In this document: piece by piece, positions 42,911 to 53,838 of the stretch
Position numbering within the stretch: the first letter of the stretch is position 1
Layout of the letters: the number at the start of each line of letters is the position of its first letter
The notes under the pieces: generated by a model
Databases searched by the model: none
What the model saw: the letters and a program-made list of their open reading frames with translations, nothing else
Told to the model about the DNA's origin: nothing
Assembly (NCBI GenBank): GCA_905221605.1
Contig: CAJNDS010002568.1
Location: forward strand, 1,141,389 to 1,205,388
From: Symbiodinium natans
Lineage: Eukaryota > Sar > Dinophyceae > Suessiales > Symbiodiniaceae
DNA: 64,000 nt
Direction: 5' to 3'
Program-made: the position numbers and the translations under genes

Positions 42911-42993
42911 TCAATGGGTGACGCCGCGGAAAGGCCAACACTTCCTGCGACGCGTCCCCGCACATCCAGCCCCGTTTCCGCATCGTCCACACT
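42911..42993 (-). CDS. putative exon, frame ambiguous
   Basis: After TTTAG| at the edge of a CCCTAAA block, two minus frames are open with G/C-rich third positions: WTMRKRGWMCGDASQEVLAF then PRR, and VDDAETGLDVRGRVAGSVGL. The first has the stronger codon bias. Either way the acceptor AG would come from the repeat itself. Confidence 0.33.
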
Positions 42994-43133
42994 AAACCCT
43001 AAACCCTAAAACCTAAACCCTAAACCCTACACCCTGAAACCTAAACCCTAAGCCACAGTGGCAAGACTCGACGGTTTAGGGTTTAGGAGCTTCGGGCTTA
43101 AGATGATGGGAGAGAACAATCTGGTACAACATT

Positions 43134-43217
43134 TGGGCAGTTCTGTAAATTAGGGTTTCAGCGGCGCCGCCGTATTATGGGTACCCAAAAAGGGACCCTA
43201 ATTTAGGAAACTACCCA
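43134..43217. mobile_element. inverted-repeat element, family C
   Basis: TGGGCAGTTCTGTAAATTAG at the left and CTAATTTAGGAAACTACCCA at the right pair, with GGGTACCC internally. Related copy at 45088-45190. Confidence 0.7.
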
Positions 43218-44580
43218 TTTGATTTGTATAGGACACGTACGATCCCTGCCCGATCGAGTTAAAGGGGCCGATGCCTTCAAATCCATAAGCACAAAAGCCC
43301 CAAAACCCTGAACCCAAGACATTCCAGAGACCCTAAAACCCTGTAGGGTTTACGGTTTAGGGTTTAGGGTTTAGGGTTTAGGGTTTAGGATTTCGGGGGT
43401 CGGTTCTTCGCAGGGCGCTGGGTGTGTGGGTACCTTCCAGCGGAAGGAGTTACGGTTCAAGGTGTAGGGCTTGAGGTTTCGAGTCTGGCCCTACATCGTG
43501 GTTTGGGTTTTAGACTTAATTAAGCTTGAGGAAGTACGCTACAACGGCTTACAGCCGGTGAAGACTCTGGGCGAGAAGGGGTTTTAAGAACAAGAACCTA
43601 CAAAAGTAGGTTGGTTCTTAAGGTAGTCTGGGGCTGCACTTCCTTACACACACATACACACACTAAACCCTACTTCATAGGGTCTTGGGGCTTAGAGACC
43701 TTGAACTATGAGTCCCCCCTTAACGGTGCCTAGGGGGGTTTAGCGGCTAGAGGGTTGAAGGTCCAGGGTTTTGGGGGTTTAGAGTTAGACCATCAACCCT
43801 AAACCCTAGACCCCAAAACGTGAGGGCTGATGGTTTCAGGGTGTAGGGTTATGGGGTTGACAGCTTTCTGGAGGCCGAAGCCCTAAGCCCTAAACCCTAA
43901 AGGTTTAGGATTTACAGTTTAATAAGGGTTTGGGGTTTAGGGTTGTAGACCTGAGGGCTTGCTTAGGCTTTGAGGTTTTCGAGTTTAGTGGGCTTCATGT
44001 GTAAGAGCTGCAGGGCTGAGGGTTCAGTAGTCCTTCTTTCAGGGGGCTGTTTGGCACTTTGGGGTATATAGGGTTTCTAGGGGTTATAGAGATTAGGGTT
44101 TAGGGTTGAGGGGTTAGGGCTTAGGGGGGGGTTTATGGGGTCTACAGGGCTTATGGGGTCTGTAGGGTTTGTATGGCTGGACCCGGGAGTAAAAGGGCAC
44201 CCTTTTTGGGTTTAAGGGGATTATAAGGGAACCCCAACCCTAAACAAAGAAACAAAGGGCCTACACCCGGTCCTAGATGGGGTTTTGGGGGGTTCTTGGG
44301 GCTTACTGTATAGGGAAGCCTTGAACCCAGCTTGTGTGTTTGGATGCCAGGCGTGCGGCAGCTGCGATGAGCCCTGCGCCCTAAACCCTAAACCCTAAGC
44401 AACCTTAGAACCCTACGCCCTGAACCCTGAACCCTAAACCCTAAACCCTAAACCCTAAACCCTAAAGCCTAAACCCTAAACACTAAACCGCGCCAAAATG
44501 AGCCTGGTAGCCTTGCACCCTACACCTACTAACGGGCTCAGGGTAGTTTGTAGGGCTTAGGGTTTTGAAGTCCTTGAACT

Positions 44581-44695
44581 GGGTTGCTCAGTAACCTGGG
44601 ATTAAAAAGGGTGTCCATTTTTGCTTAAAGGGGTTTATAAGGGAACCTAAAACCCCCAAAAAGGGAATAAGGGCACTACTGGGCATCCTAGTGAA
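44581..44695. mobile_element. inverted-repeat element, family F (diverged)
   Basis: Left GGTTGCTCAGTAACCTGGG, right GGGCACTACTGGGCATCC, with GGGGTTTATAAGGGAACC between, as in other family F copies. Confidence 0.55.
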
Positions 44696-44920
44696 ACCAA
44701 AACCCCGTAAATGAATGCACTTAGGTTTTTTTCGAGGCGTACGTTGGTGGCCCTCGAGCTACTGAAGAAAAGCTCGACATCAGCTTGGCCCCCCTACGGA
44801 TTCCTGAAGACCGGTTGGGTTTAGGGCGAAGGGTTTGTTAGGTTTTTCATGTTGCGCCTACCCCCTCGCCTGCCCGCAAACAAAAGCTCAAATCGCCCCT
44901 CAACGAACCTGTATTCGCGC

Positions 44921-45073
44921 CTAATCTTGAATTTGGGCAGGGTGCATCATCTCTCTGAAGACAGAGGCGCGACCTCGTAGTCTGGCAGCCTCTCTTTTGA
45001 GTCTGCGGCTCACCTCATAACGTGCGATGAGGGTCCTGGCTTCGGACAGCAAGAGCCAGCAAGCACAGTGTAC
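44921..45073 (-). CDS. 3' terminal exon, basic helical C-terminus
   Basis: AAG|GTA acceptor at 45074, then 50 codons and TAG (44921-44923): LLLSEARTLIARYEVSRRLK, REAARLRGRASVFREMMHPA, QIQD. Amphipathic, arginine-rich helix; good codon bias. It ends a minus-strand gene whose upstream exons must lie beyond 45073. A family C element (45088-45190) lies just upstream in the intron. Family not recognised. Confidence 0.5.
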   Translation of the reverse strand, partial: VHCACWLLLSEARTLIARYEVSRRLKREAARLRGRASVFREMMHPAQIQD

Positions 45074-45087
45074 CTTCTGAAGGCATG

Positions 45088-45190
45088 TGGGTAGTTTCCT
45101 AAATTAGGGCCCCTTTTTGGGTACCCATTACAAGGCGGCACCCTTTAAAAAGGAATCTCAAAAAGGGACCCTAATTTAGAGAACTACCCA
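45088..45190. mobile_element. inverted-repeat element, family C (best copy)
   Basis: TGGGTAGTTTCCTAAATTAG and CTAATTTAGAGAACTACCCA form the ends, with GGCCCCTTTTTGGG/AAAAAGGGACC inside. 103 bp, non-coding. Confidence 0.8.
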
Positions 45191-46824
45191 TGTAACTTTA
45201 ACTACAGGATTCTGGGCTTTATGAGTTGGGTTCTACTCCACATTGACGGGGTAGTTGGCTCGCGGTCCAGGGTACAGGGGATTGACAGCGCCTTGCACAA
45301 AAATCGGCCTCTGGGCCACTCTCAATACCGTATAAGCCCATCAAACCTTTCAAACCTTAACCCAAGATCCAAAAACCCAAACCTAAACCCTGAACCCTCA
45401 TAAGCCCTTAAGCCCTTAAGCCCTCACATCGTTTCACACCGTAAACCTAGAAACCCTAAACCCTAAACCCTGCACCCTGAACCCCCCCCAAACCCTGCCG
45501 TGCCAGCTCCTCTCAACCCTGAATGCGAAACTTTCAGGGCTTTAGGGTTTAGGGTTCTAGGGCTTGGGGTCCTCTGCCCCCGAGATCCAGGAACCTCACG
45601 GCAAAGATCAAGCACTGCCCCTCGCCTACTTGAGCCACGACCATGCCAGTACTTCTGCTCAGAAAGCACCCACACCCTGCAACCTTCACTGCTACTTTCT
45701 AAGGATGGTTCAACATACCCCAAACCCTTACCCCCCTTAACCTATAAAAGGAGTATATTAGGGAGGATTTGAGCGCACCCCTTGAGTTCTTTAGGGGGGA
45801 TGACAAAGTGGTATGTTCAACTTTTCTTAGCTACTCAAGGAGAGAAGAGGCTGAGCATTCCGGTAGTAAGCCCCTAGCCTACCGCAAGAAGGTTTAAAGG
45901 ATCACTTTTATACTCAGGGGTTTAGGGTTTAGGGTTTAGGGTTTAGGGTCTAGGGATTAGGGTTCGGGGACTAGGGTTTAGGGGCCTACGGTTTACAGGG
46001 CTAGGGGTTTGGTGTTGAGGGCTTGGGATTCGTGCGAGATAGGCTCTCCCCAAACCTTAAACCCTAAACCCTAAACCCTAAACCCTAAACCCTAAACCCT
46101 AAACCCTAAACCCTAAACTGCAAGGCTCGCATCGGCTAGAAGCGGCAGTGTGTGCGTGCCCTGGAGCGGAGCTCCAGAGGGAAGCTTGGGAGGGAAGCCT
46201 TTGAAGGATTCAGGGTTTAGGGTTTAGGGTTTAGGGTTTAGGGTTTAGGGTTTGGGGTTTAGGGTTTAGGGTTTAGGCCCTAAACCCTAAACCACCCAAT
46301 TGCTGTTTCTGCGCTTCGCCGACAGCCAAATACCTACTCACCTGAGTAAAGCCCTCAACTCCTAAATGCGAAGCAGACAGACCCTAAACCCCAAACCCAA
46401 ACAACCCTACTTATGAAGCAGACAGACCCTAAACCCGAAACCCTAAACCCTAAACCCTAAACCCTGAACCCTAAACCCTAAACCCTAATTAACCCTAAGC
46501 CCTAAACCCTAAACCCTAAAACCCAAACCCTAAACCCCAAACCCAGACAACCCTACTTATGAACCTACGTATAAAATCTGTTTCTGTATAAATGCGATAA
46601 ACCCGGAAACTCAAAAGCCGATAAACCCTCTAAACCGTCTAAGCCCTACAACCCTGAACTCTAGAATGCCCCCTAAACCCTAAACCCTAAACCCTAAACC
46701 CTAAACCCTAAACCCTAAACCCTAAACCCTAAACCCTAAACCCTAAACCCTAAACCCTGAACCTTAAACCCTTAAAAAGGCAAATTGCAAGCCGACGGGT
46801 GGCCCCCTCACAAGCCCCCTTCTT

Positions 46825-46972
46825 CTTGGTAGCCCAGTAACCATATTGCCATAAGAGTTTAGGGTTTAGGGTTTAGGGTTTGGGGTTTAGGGTTTAGGGT
46901 TTAGGGTTTAGGGTTACTGTATAAGGGAACCTTGAAGCAAAAAAGGGAAAAGGCTACCCCTGAGCTATCAAG
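46825..46972. mobile_element. family F element with eight telomere heptamers inside
   Basis: Left CTTGGTAGCCCAGTAACCAT and right GGCTACCCCTGAGCTATCAAG match family F. Between GCCATAAGAG and TTACTGTATAAGG lies exactly 56 bp (46858-46913) of TTTAGGG/TTTGGGG, replacing the centre seen in the copies at 22306 and 25210. Confidence 0.75.
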
Positions 46973-47224
46973 TCTTTCTGCAAGAACTCTACTGCACTGG
47001 CCCCTAATTGCAGTCAGAGTCACTGCGGACCCCAGATGAAACGGCCGAGCTCCCAAGACAGTCGTTCGTAGCGCTGCTTTCTTATGGGGCTGCCGGTGGT
47101 TCCGGGAGGGTTCTGGGAGGGTTCCGGGCTTGTGCGTTCAGGATGTTTAGGGTTTCTAGGGCTTTCTGGTTCTTTAGGTTTTTCGGGTTTTTGGGAGAGG
47201 TGTTAGGGCTGTTAGGGTGAACAC

Positions 47225-47310
47225 TGTCCTCGGTCACATGGCCAACCTCTTGGCGTGACGTGTGCGGGGGTGGAACGGATGCCGCGACACTCCACGTGCT
47301 CAATATCCTT
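47225..47310 (-). CDS. putative exon, unknown protein
   Basis: GGGGGCAG| acceptor, KDIEHVECRGIRSTPAHVTP, RGWPCDRG, then A|GTGTTC donor; 86 nt. Looks like a folded-domain segment with two cysteines, normal codon use. It is the right-most exon island I can support before the repeat mosaic ends. Confidence 0.4.
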
Positions 47311-48445
47311 CTGCCCCCGAAGGCCCTAAGCGCACACCCATAAACCCCGAAACCCTGAATTCTACATCCACACAACCTGCAACGCATGCAAGATGAAATG
47401 CGGTCCTGCTCTACGAGCTTTGGGCTTAGGAGGAAAGAAAATATTCGCTCTAAACCCTAACCCCTAAACCCTAAGCCCTAAACCCTAAACCCGAAGCCCT
47501 GAACCCTAAACCCTAAACCCTAAACCCGAAGCCCTAAACCCTAAAACGCAAACCCCAAACCCTCGTCCTTAAACCCGACAGGCGGGGAAAGTCTAGCCCT
47601 TACCTGGACCCCTCCCCAAGCCCTTCAGTATAGGGCTTAGGGCTTAGGGCTTAGGGTTTAGGGTTTAGGGTTTAGGGTTTCGGGTTTAGGGCCCATAGAG
47701 AGGAGGCTAAGAGTAGCGCAATGTGGGGCTTGAGGGTATCTTGAAGGGTAGTTGGGGGTCTAGGTAACCCTAGAATAGCCTTAAACCCCAACACCCTCCG
47801 ACCCCAAACTTGCATGCCCTACCATCCTAAACCCTCAAATCCTACAGTCCATAGATCCGCAACCTATACTCCCTACTCCCTAAACGTGCAGTGAGCTTCG
47901 AGATTCGTGGCGTCCAACCACCCCGCTCCTGGAAAGATCCGTCTCCGTGCTAGGGATTCCATCCAAACAGTCTTAAAACTTTGGTAGGGTTTGGAGTTTC
48001 GGGTTAGGGCTTTAGGGCTGAGGGTTTAGAGTTTTAGGAACCGCAAACCCGACTAAACCTAAAACAGCTCCCAGACCCCTCGCTTCCACAGTTTCCTGAG
48101 CCTCCCCCGTAAACGCCTGGGCCAAAAAGGGCTTAGGGTTTAGGGCTTATGTCTTATGGTCACTTCGCTGAGTTGTGGCGCCCACCCCTCCTTTCTTCTG
48201 GGATTCGACCCTAAACCCTAAACCCGAAGCCCTAAACCCTACATATCAAAGGCCGAACCATCGAAGGGATCCCCCCCCAAAAGGTCTGAGCCCTGAATTC
48301 CTAAATCCTAAACCCTAAACCCCAAACCCCAAATCCCAAACCCCAGACCCCAAACCCTAAACCCTAAACCCTAAACCCTAAACCCTAAACCCTAAGCCCA
48401 ACTTAGGGAACTCCTCCTACATGGGGGTACCTTACGGGTGGTTCT

Positions 48446-48607
48446 CGGGATGTCTCCCCTGTGACTAACAGTCCTTAATTGGGATGATAACAGGGGGTAC
48501 TATAATCCCTACTAAGGACTGCTAGTTGTTCCCCCCTTAGTAGGGATTATAACAGGTGTACTATAATATCCCAGTTAAGGACTGCTAGTAGAAGGGGGAA
48601 CCTCCCC
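48446..48607. mobile_element. compound family A element
   Basis: GGGATGTCTCCCC at the left and GGGGGAACCTCCCC at the right enclose two rounds of CAGTCCTTAATTGGGAT / ATCCCTACTAAGGACTG. A second GTTCCCCCCTTAGTAGGGAT start lies at 48529, so one copy seems inserted into, or duplicated within, another. Confidence 0.75.
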
Positions 48608-48754
48608 AGGTGGTTCGCGAAATTGGGGTCCTTTGGGGGGGGGGGTTCCTGGACATGGCACGGCACCCCTTGAGGATCCCTCTTTATATATATATATATG
48701 AGAGAAAAACCTTTCGGGTCTATTTTGCTTCTATGCTTGCTTGTGTATGTGAAA

Positions 48755-51215
48755 GTGAAAGTAAATAATTTAAATTTTTTAAATAATTTAAATAATTTAA
48801 ATCGAGCCTTTGTAAGGACTTCACCAAGAAATCTAAATATTTAAATTAATTTAAATAATTTAAATAATTTAAATAATTTAAATAATTTAAATTATTTAAA
48901 TAGGGCCCTTTAATTTATTTAAATTGTCTAAATTGTCAAAAGGGTTTTCGGGGATTTAAATAATTTAAATAATTTAAATCGAGCCTTTGTAAGGACTTCA
49001 CCAAGAAATCCAAATATTTAAATTAATTTAAATAATTTAAATTATTTAAATAATTTAAATAATTTAAATAGGGCCATTTAATTTATTTAAATTATTTAAA
49101 TTGTCAAAAGGGTTTTCGGGGATTTAAATAATTTAAATAAATTAAATGGCCCTATTTAAATTATTTAAATTATTTAAACTATTTAAATTATTTAAATTAA
49201 TTTAAAAAAAGGGGTTTCCTGGGGAAGCTCTCCAGAGGATTTAAATTATTTAAATTATTTAAATTGTCAAAAGGGTTTTCGGGGATTTAAATAATTTAAA
49301 TAATTTAAGTAATTTAAATCGAGCCTTTGTAAGGACTTCACCAGGAAATCCAAATATTTAAATTAATTTGAATAATTTAAATAATTTAAATAATTTAAAT
49401 AATTTAAATAGGGCCATTTAATTTATTTAAATTATTTAAACTGTCAAAAGGGTTTTCGGGGATTTAAATAATTTAAATAAATTAAATGGCCCTATTTAAA
49501 TTATTTAAATTATTTAAATTAATTTAAATATTGGGGTTTCCTGGAGAAGCTCTCCAGAGGATTTAAATTATTTAAATTATTTAAATTGTCAAAAGGGTTT
49601 TCGGGGATTTAAATAATTTAAATAATTTAAATAATTTAAATCGAGCCTTTGTAAGGACTTCACCAGGAAATCCAAATATTTAAATTAATTTAAATAATTT
49701 AAATAATTTAAATAATTTAAATAATTTAAATAATTTAAATAGGGCCATTTAATTTATTTAAATTATTTAAACTGTCAAAAGGGTTTTCGGGGATTTAAAT
49801 AATTTAAATAAATTAAATGGCCCTATTTAAATTATTTAAATTATTTAAATTATTTAAATTATTTAAATCAATTTAAATATTGGGGTTTCCTGGAGAAGCT
49901 CTCCAGAGGATTTAAATTATTTAAATTATTTAAATTGTCAAAAGGGTTTTCGGGGATTTAAATAATTTAAATAATTTAAATCGAGCCTTTGTAAGGACTT
50001 CACCAGGAAATCCAAATATTTAAATGAATTTAAATAATTTAAATAATTTAAATAATTTAAATAATTTAAATAATTTAAAAATTTAAATAGGGCCATTTAA
50101 TTTATTTAAATTATTTAAATTGTCAAAAGGGTTTTCGGGGATTTAAATAATTTAAATAAATTAAATGGCCCTATTTAAATTATTTAAATTATTTAAATTA
50201 TTTAAATTATTTAAATTAATTTAAAAAAAGGGGTTTCCTGGGGAAGCTCTCCAGAGGATTTAAATTATTTAAATTATTTAAATTGTCAAAAGGGTTTTCG
50301 GGGATTTAAATAATTTAAATAATTTAAATAATTTAAATCGAGCCTTTGTAAGGACTTCACCAGGAAATCCAAATATTTAAATTAATTTAAATAATTTAAA
50401 TAATTTAAATAATTTAAATAATTTAAATAATTTAAATAGGGCCATTTAATTTATTTAAATTATTTAAACTGTCAAAAGGGTTTTCGGGGATTTAAATAAT
50501 TTAAATAAATTAAATGGCCCTATTTAAATTATTTAAATTATTTAAATTATTTAAATTATTTAAATTAATTTAAATATTGGGGTTTCCTGGAGAAGCTCTC
50601 CAGAGGATTTAAATTATTTAAATTATTTAAATTGTCAAAAGGGTTTTCGGGGATTTAAATAATTTAAATAATTTAAATGATTTAAATCGAGCCTTTGTAA
50701 GGACTTCACCAGGAAATCCAAATATTTAAATTAATTTAAATTAATTTAAATTAATTTAAATAATTTAAATAATTTAAATAATTTAAATAATTTAAATAGG
50801 GCCATTTAATTTATTTAAATTATTTAAACTGTCAAAAGGGTTTTCGGGGATTTAAATAATTTAAATAAATTAAATGGCCCTATTTAAATTATTTAAATTA
50901 TTTAAATTATTTAAATTATTTAAATTAATTTAAATATTGGGGTTTCCTGGAGAAGCTCTCCAGAGGATTTAAATTATTTAAATTATTTAAATTGTCAAAA
51001 GGGTTTTCGGGGATTTAAATAATTTAAATAAATTAAAATCGCCTTATTTAAATTATTTAAATTAATTTAAATATTAAGGTTTCCTGTGGAAGCTCTCCAA
51101 AGGGTTTTAAATTACTTAAATTCTTTGAATTGTGAAAAGCGTTTTCGAGCATTTAAATGATTTAAATAATTTAAATCAAGCCTTTAGAAGAATTTCGCCA
51201 GGATATTTTTAATTA
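48755..51215. repeat. AT-rich TTTAAATAA array with ~340-bp higher-order unit
   Basis: Runs of TTTAAATAATTTAAAT are punctuated by conserved GC-containing tags: CGAGCCTTTGTAAGGACTTC (near 48803, 48980, 49319, 49641, 49980, 50338, 50687), GTCAAAAGGGTTTTCGGGG and GGGTTTCCTGGAGAAGCTCT. Spacing is about 320-360 bp after a first short step of 176 bp. Within each unit, AATAGGGCCATTTAATTTAT and ATAAATTAAATGGCCCTATT are inverted copies, so every unit can fold into a long hairpin. The last unit (51040-51215) is degenerate. No genes. A scaffold attachment, origin or centromere-like role is possible but unsupported. Confidence 0.93.
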
Positions 51216-51251
51216 ATATAATTGTGATAACATTGCATTCCTTAGCCTGAG

Positions 51252-51590
51252 TTATCATAGTTATGATAACTTTAGGCACCAAGCCGAGTTATCATAATTA
51301 TGATAACTTCAGGCTCCCCAAGCTGAATTATCATAATTATGATAACTTTAGGCTCCCCAAGCTGAGTTATCATAATTATGATAACTTCAGGCTCCCCAAG
51401 CTGAGTTATCATAATTATGATAACTTTAGGCTCCCCAAGCTGAGTTATCATAATTATGATAACTACAGGCTCCCCAAGATGAGTTATCATAATTATGATA
51501 ACTCTAAGCTCCCCAAGCAGAGTTATCATAATTATGATAACTTTAAGCTCCCAAGTACAATTATCATAATTGTGATAATAACATTTTGAG
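51252..51590. repeat. 39-bp minisatellite with 20-bp palindrome
   Basis: About eight copies of a 39-bp unit, each carrying the perfect palindrome GTTATCATAATTATGATAAC plus a spacer TTTAGGCTCCCCAAGCTGA or variants. Because 39 is a multiple of 3 and the core is palindromic, both strands give long repetitive ORFs, which I do not treat as genes. The spacer sequence varies while the palindrome is strictly kept. Confidence 0.95.
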
Positions 51591-51672
51591 TTGAAGTTTT
51601 CACCGCAAGCGCTAAATCGCAAGCCCTGATGCCTAAGATTTTCGGTTCAAGTTTGCATAAGCATGACTCTGG

Positions 51673-52640
51673 CAAAATTTGGCCAAATCGAGCTACGCAT
51701 TTCTCATCGCGTACGACGAGCAGCCCGATTTGGCCAAATTTTGCCGGGCAGCCTTCGGGCAAAATTTGGCCAAATCGAGCTGCTCCTCGTACGCGAGGAG
51801 AAATGCGCAGCTCGATTTGGCCAAATTTTGCTTGAAGGCTGCCAGACAAAATTTGGCCAAATCGAGCTACGCATTTATCATCGCGTACGACGAGCAGCCC
51901 GATTTGGCCAAATTTTGCCGGGCAGCCTTCGGGCAAAATTTGGCCAAATCGAGCTGCTCCTCGTACGCGAGGAGAAATGCGCAGCTCGATTTGGCCAAAT
52001 TTTGCTTGAAGGCTGCCAGACAAAATTTGGCCAAATCGAGCTACGCATTTCTCATCGCGTACGACGAGCAGCCCGATTTGGCCAAATTTTGCCGGGCAGC
52101 CTTCGGGCAAAATTTGGCCAAATCGAGCTGCTCCTCGTACGCGAGGAGAAATGCGCAGCTCGATTTGGCCAAATTTTGCTTGAAGGCTGCCAGGCAAAAT
52201 TTGGCCAAATCGAGCTACGCATTTCTCATCGCGTACGACGAGCAGCCCGATTTAGCCAAATGTTGCCGGGCAGCCTTCGGGAAAAATTTAGCCAAATCGG
52301 GCTGCTCGTCGTACGCGAGGAAAAATGCGCAGCTCGATTTGACCAAATTTTGCTTGAAGGCTGCCAGGCAAAATTTGGCCAAGTCGAGCTGCGCATTTCT
52401 CATCGCGTACGACGAGCAGCCCGATTTAGCCAAATTTTGCCGGGCAGCCTTTGGGCAAAATTTGGCCAAATCGGACTGCTCGTCGTATCCGATGAGAAAT
52501 GCGCGGCCTGATTTGGTCAAATCTTGCCCGAAGGCTGCTCTGCGAAATTTAGCCGCGCATTTCTCATCGCGTACGATTTGGCCAAATTTTGCCGGGCAGC
52601 CTTCGGGCAAGATTTAGCCAAATCAAGCTGCTCTTCGTAT
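51673..52640. repeat. 174-bp satellite with internal inverted arms
   Basis: CAAAATTTGGCCAAATCGAG starts units at 51673, 51847, 52021, 52195 and 52369 (exactly 174 bp apart), with a decaying end to 52640. Each unit alternates AAAATTTGGCCAAATC with its complement and carries two halves (CTACGCATTTCTCATCGCGT and CTCGTACGCGAGGAGAAATG) that are themselves inverted. Since 174 = 58 codons, several frames on both strands stay open through the whole array (up to about 310 codons). This is a by-product of periodicity. Confidence 0.94.
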
Positions 52641-52689
52641 GTGATTGGATTTTTGAGTTCCATGTGTTTGTTGGCAGGCTTATTCTCTT

Positions 52690-52900
52690 ACGCAAATACC
52701 ACACAAAACTGCAGAGGTTAAGAACAACATTTGTGGGTCAAAATTTGTCGAGATCCTTTTGGCGCCCTGCAACAGTCCTGCAAACACCACACAAAACGGC
52801 AGAGGGTAGGAACAACATTTGCATTTGTGGGTTAAAATTTTGAGATCTTCTTGGCGCGCTGCAAAAGTCATGCAAATACCACACAAAATGGAAAAGGGTA
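52690..52900. repeat. ~91-bp direct repeat, 2.3 copies
   Basis: CAAATACCACACAAAACTGC-type starts recur at about 52692, 52783 and 52874, each followed by AACAACATTTG..TTGGCGC.CTGCAA. Divergence is modest. No coding signal. Confidence 0.8.
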
Positions 52901-53205
52901 GTCACCAAGGAGTTCTGAAGTTTACTTGTAGAGAAATTTCTTGAAAACTAAATGTCGGAAACACTCAGTCCACCCGGTATACGAAATCATTCCGCTTTCA
53001 GAGCAAGAAGGTCCACGCTATACTATGCGAACAACATGCGCTTCGACTTGGCGGAGGCAGATGCTTTCAAATACACCTGCACTTGAGTATAAACTTGCAG
53101 TATCGCATCGACAGCTGGTGAATGTGACTTCTGCGTGAACCACGACACAACTACACTCAAGCTGTTTAGCAGTAGGGAAGCTTTGAACCTTTGACCGCGC
53201 CCAGA

Positions 53206-53838
53206 ATGGCCAAGCCATGCCGCGAGGTTCTCGTCCAACGACACAAGAAAGCTAAGGCAAATGCCAGGGCAATCAAAGCGGAGATGCGGACGGTATGGCA
53301 GCGCTGGCTTAGGCGATTCAACAAGGCGAAGCGGAAGACTGCTGCAGCAAGGGCTAAGGTAACTGATGCCGGTTTCCAGGCCCCCAGCGAGTCCGAGCTG
53401 TCTTCGCTGAGCGACTTTGGAGCCTCGTCATCGGATGAGTCTAGCAGTAGTTGTTCAGCGGACGAAGCAGCCATTGACGCTGCAGTTCCTGCGCCTGAAG
53501 CAAAGGCCACGACCTCGCCCGCGCCCCGCGAGCCCTTAGCGCCACCTGCGAAGGCAAAGGCTAAGAGCTCCCCCGCACATCCGCCGAAGGCGATTGTGCC
53601 TAAACCACCACCCCGAAGAAAGCCCCGTGCTGCACCTGTGCCTAAGGCACCTAACAGCAAACGCGTTCAAAATGCAGAGGGCATTTTTTACCCAGGATTT
53701 AGTGACAGAAATCATCCCAAGTATTGCGCCGCGTGTGACCAGCTGCTTCGTGGATTTGAAAGGGCAACGGCTACCCACAAGCCTACCTGCGAGTGGCGGC
53801 AGCGCAAAGTGCCAGCCAAAGGACAGTCGGCTGCTTGA
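53206..53838 (+). CDS. 210-aa basic protein with C-terminal C2HC zinc finger
   Basis: ATG at 53206 (MAKPCREVLVQRHKKAKANA) is the first in-frame ATG and the frame is uninterrupted to TGA at 53836. Regions: residues 1-55 are a Lys/Arg-rich helix; 60-90 a Ser-rich acidic segment (SELSSLSDF..SSSDESSSS); 90-150 an Ala/Pro/Lys linker; 160-200 a compact domain ending YCAACDQLLRGFERATATHK then PTC, that is, C-x2-C-x13-H-x3-C, a C2HC zinc-binding pattern. Likely nuclear or nucleic-acid binding by composition, but that is inference. Codon use is biased to G/C third positions. The last codons (GGACAGTCGGCTGC) are the start of the 227-bp tandem repeat, so this gene end has been amplified. Confidence 0.7.
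   Translation: MAKPCREVLVQRHKKAKANARAIKAEMRTVWQRWLRRFNKAKRKTAAARAKVTDAGFQAPSESELSSLSDFGASSSDESSSSCSADEAAIDAAVPAPEAKATTSPAPREPLAPPAKAKAKSSPAHPPKAIVPKPPPRRKPRAAPVPKAPNSKRVQNAEGIFYPGFSDRNHPKYCAACDQLLRGFERATATHKPTCEWRQRKVPAKGQSAA

Larger units (their letters stand above)
1890..48445. repeat. interspersed telomere-type (TTTAGGG)n mosaic
   Basis: Dozens of arrays of TTTAGGG or CCCTAAA, from a few to about twenty units, occur in both orientations with unique sequence between them. Clean blocks include 3604-3690, 5165-5278, 7084-7190, 15473-15590, 17024-17102, 19243-19330, 24722-24813, 42280-42408 and 46679-46760. Local variants form their own blocks. Non-repeat islands are exons, short palindromic elements or unassigned sequence. 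Stretches over 300 bases with no gene I can support include 1890-2170, 8040-8400, 9060-10150, 11090-11750, 17420-18830, 25700-27770 (except a weak minus-strand exon near 26965-26990), 43220-44900 and 45750-47220. Mixed orientation and flanking exons show this is interstitial, not a chromosome end. Confidence 0.95.

Noticed and set aside
1890-48445. True telomere or chromosome end
   Set aside because: Arrays occur in both orientations, are short and interrupted by unique sequence and exons, and are followed by 15 kb of ordinary sequence, so they are interstitial.
48446-48607. Rho-independent terminator or bacterial operator
   Set aside because: The palindrome is one of five related copies of a transposable-element family in a eukaryotic genome.
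51263-51622. Repetitive ORFs with HNYDNFRLPK units
   Set aside because: The 39-bp palindromic minisatellite keeps frames open on both strands.
51532-52617. 221-312 codon ORFs rich in AKFGQIEL / LAKSSYA
   Set aside because: These are products of the 174-bp satellite (58 codons per unit), open in three or more overlapping frames.
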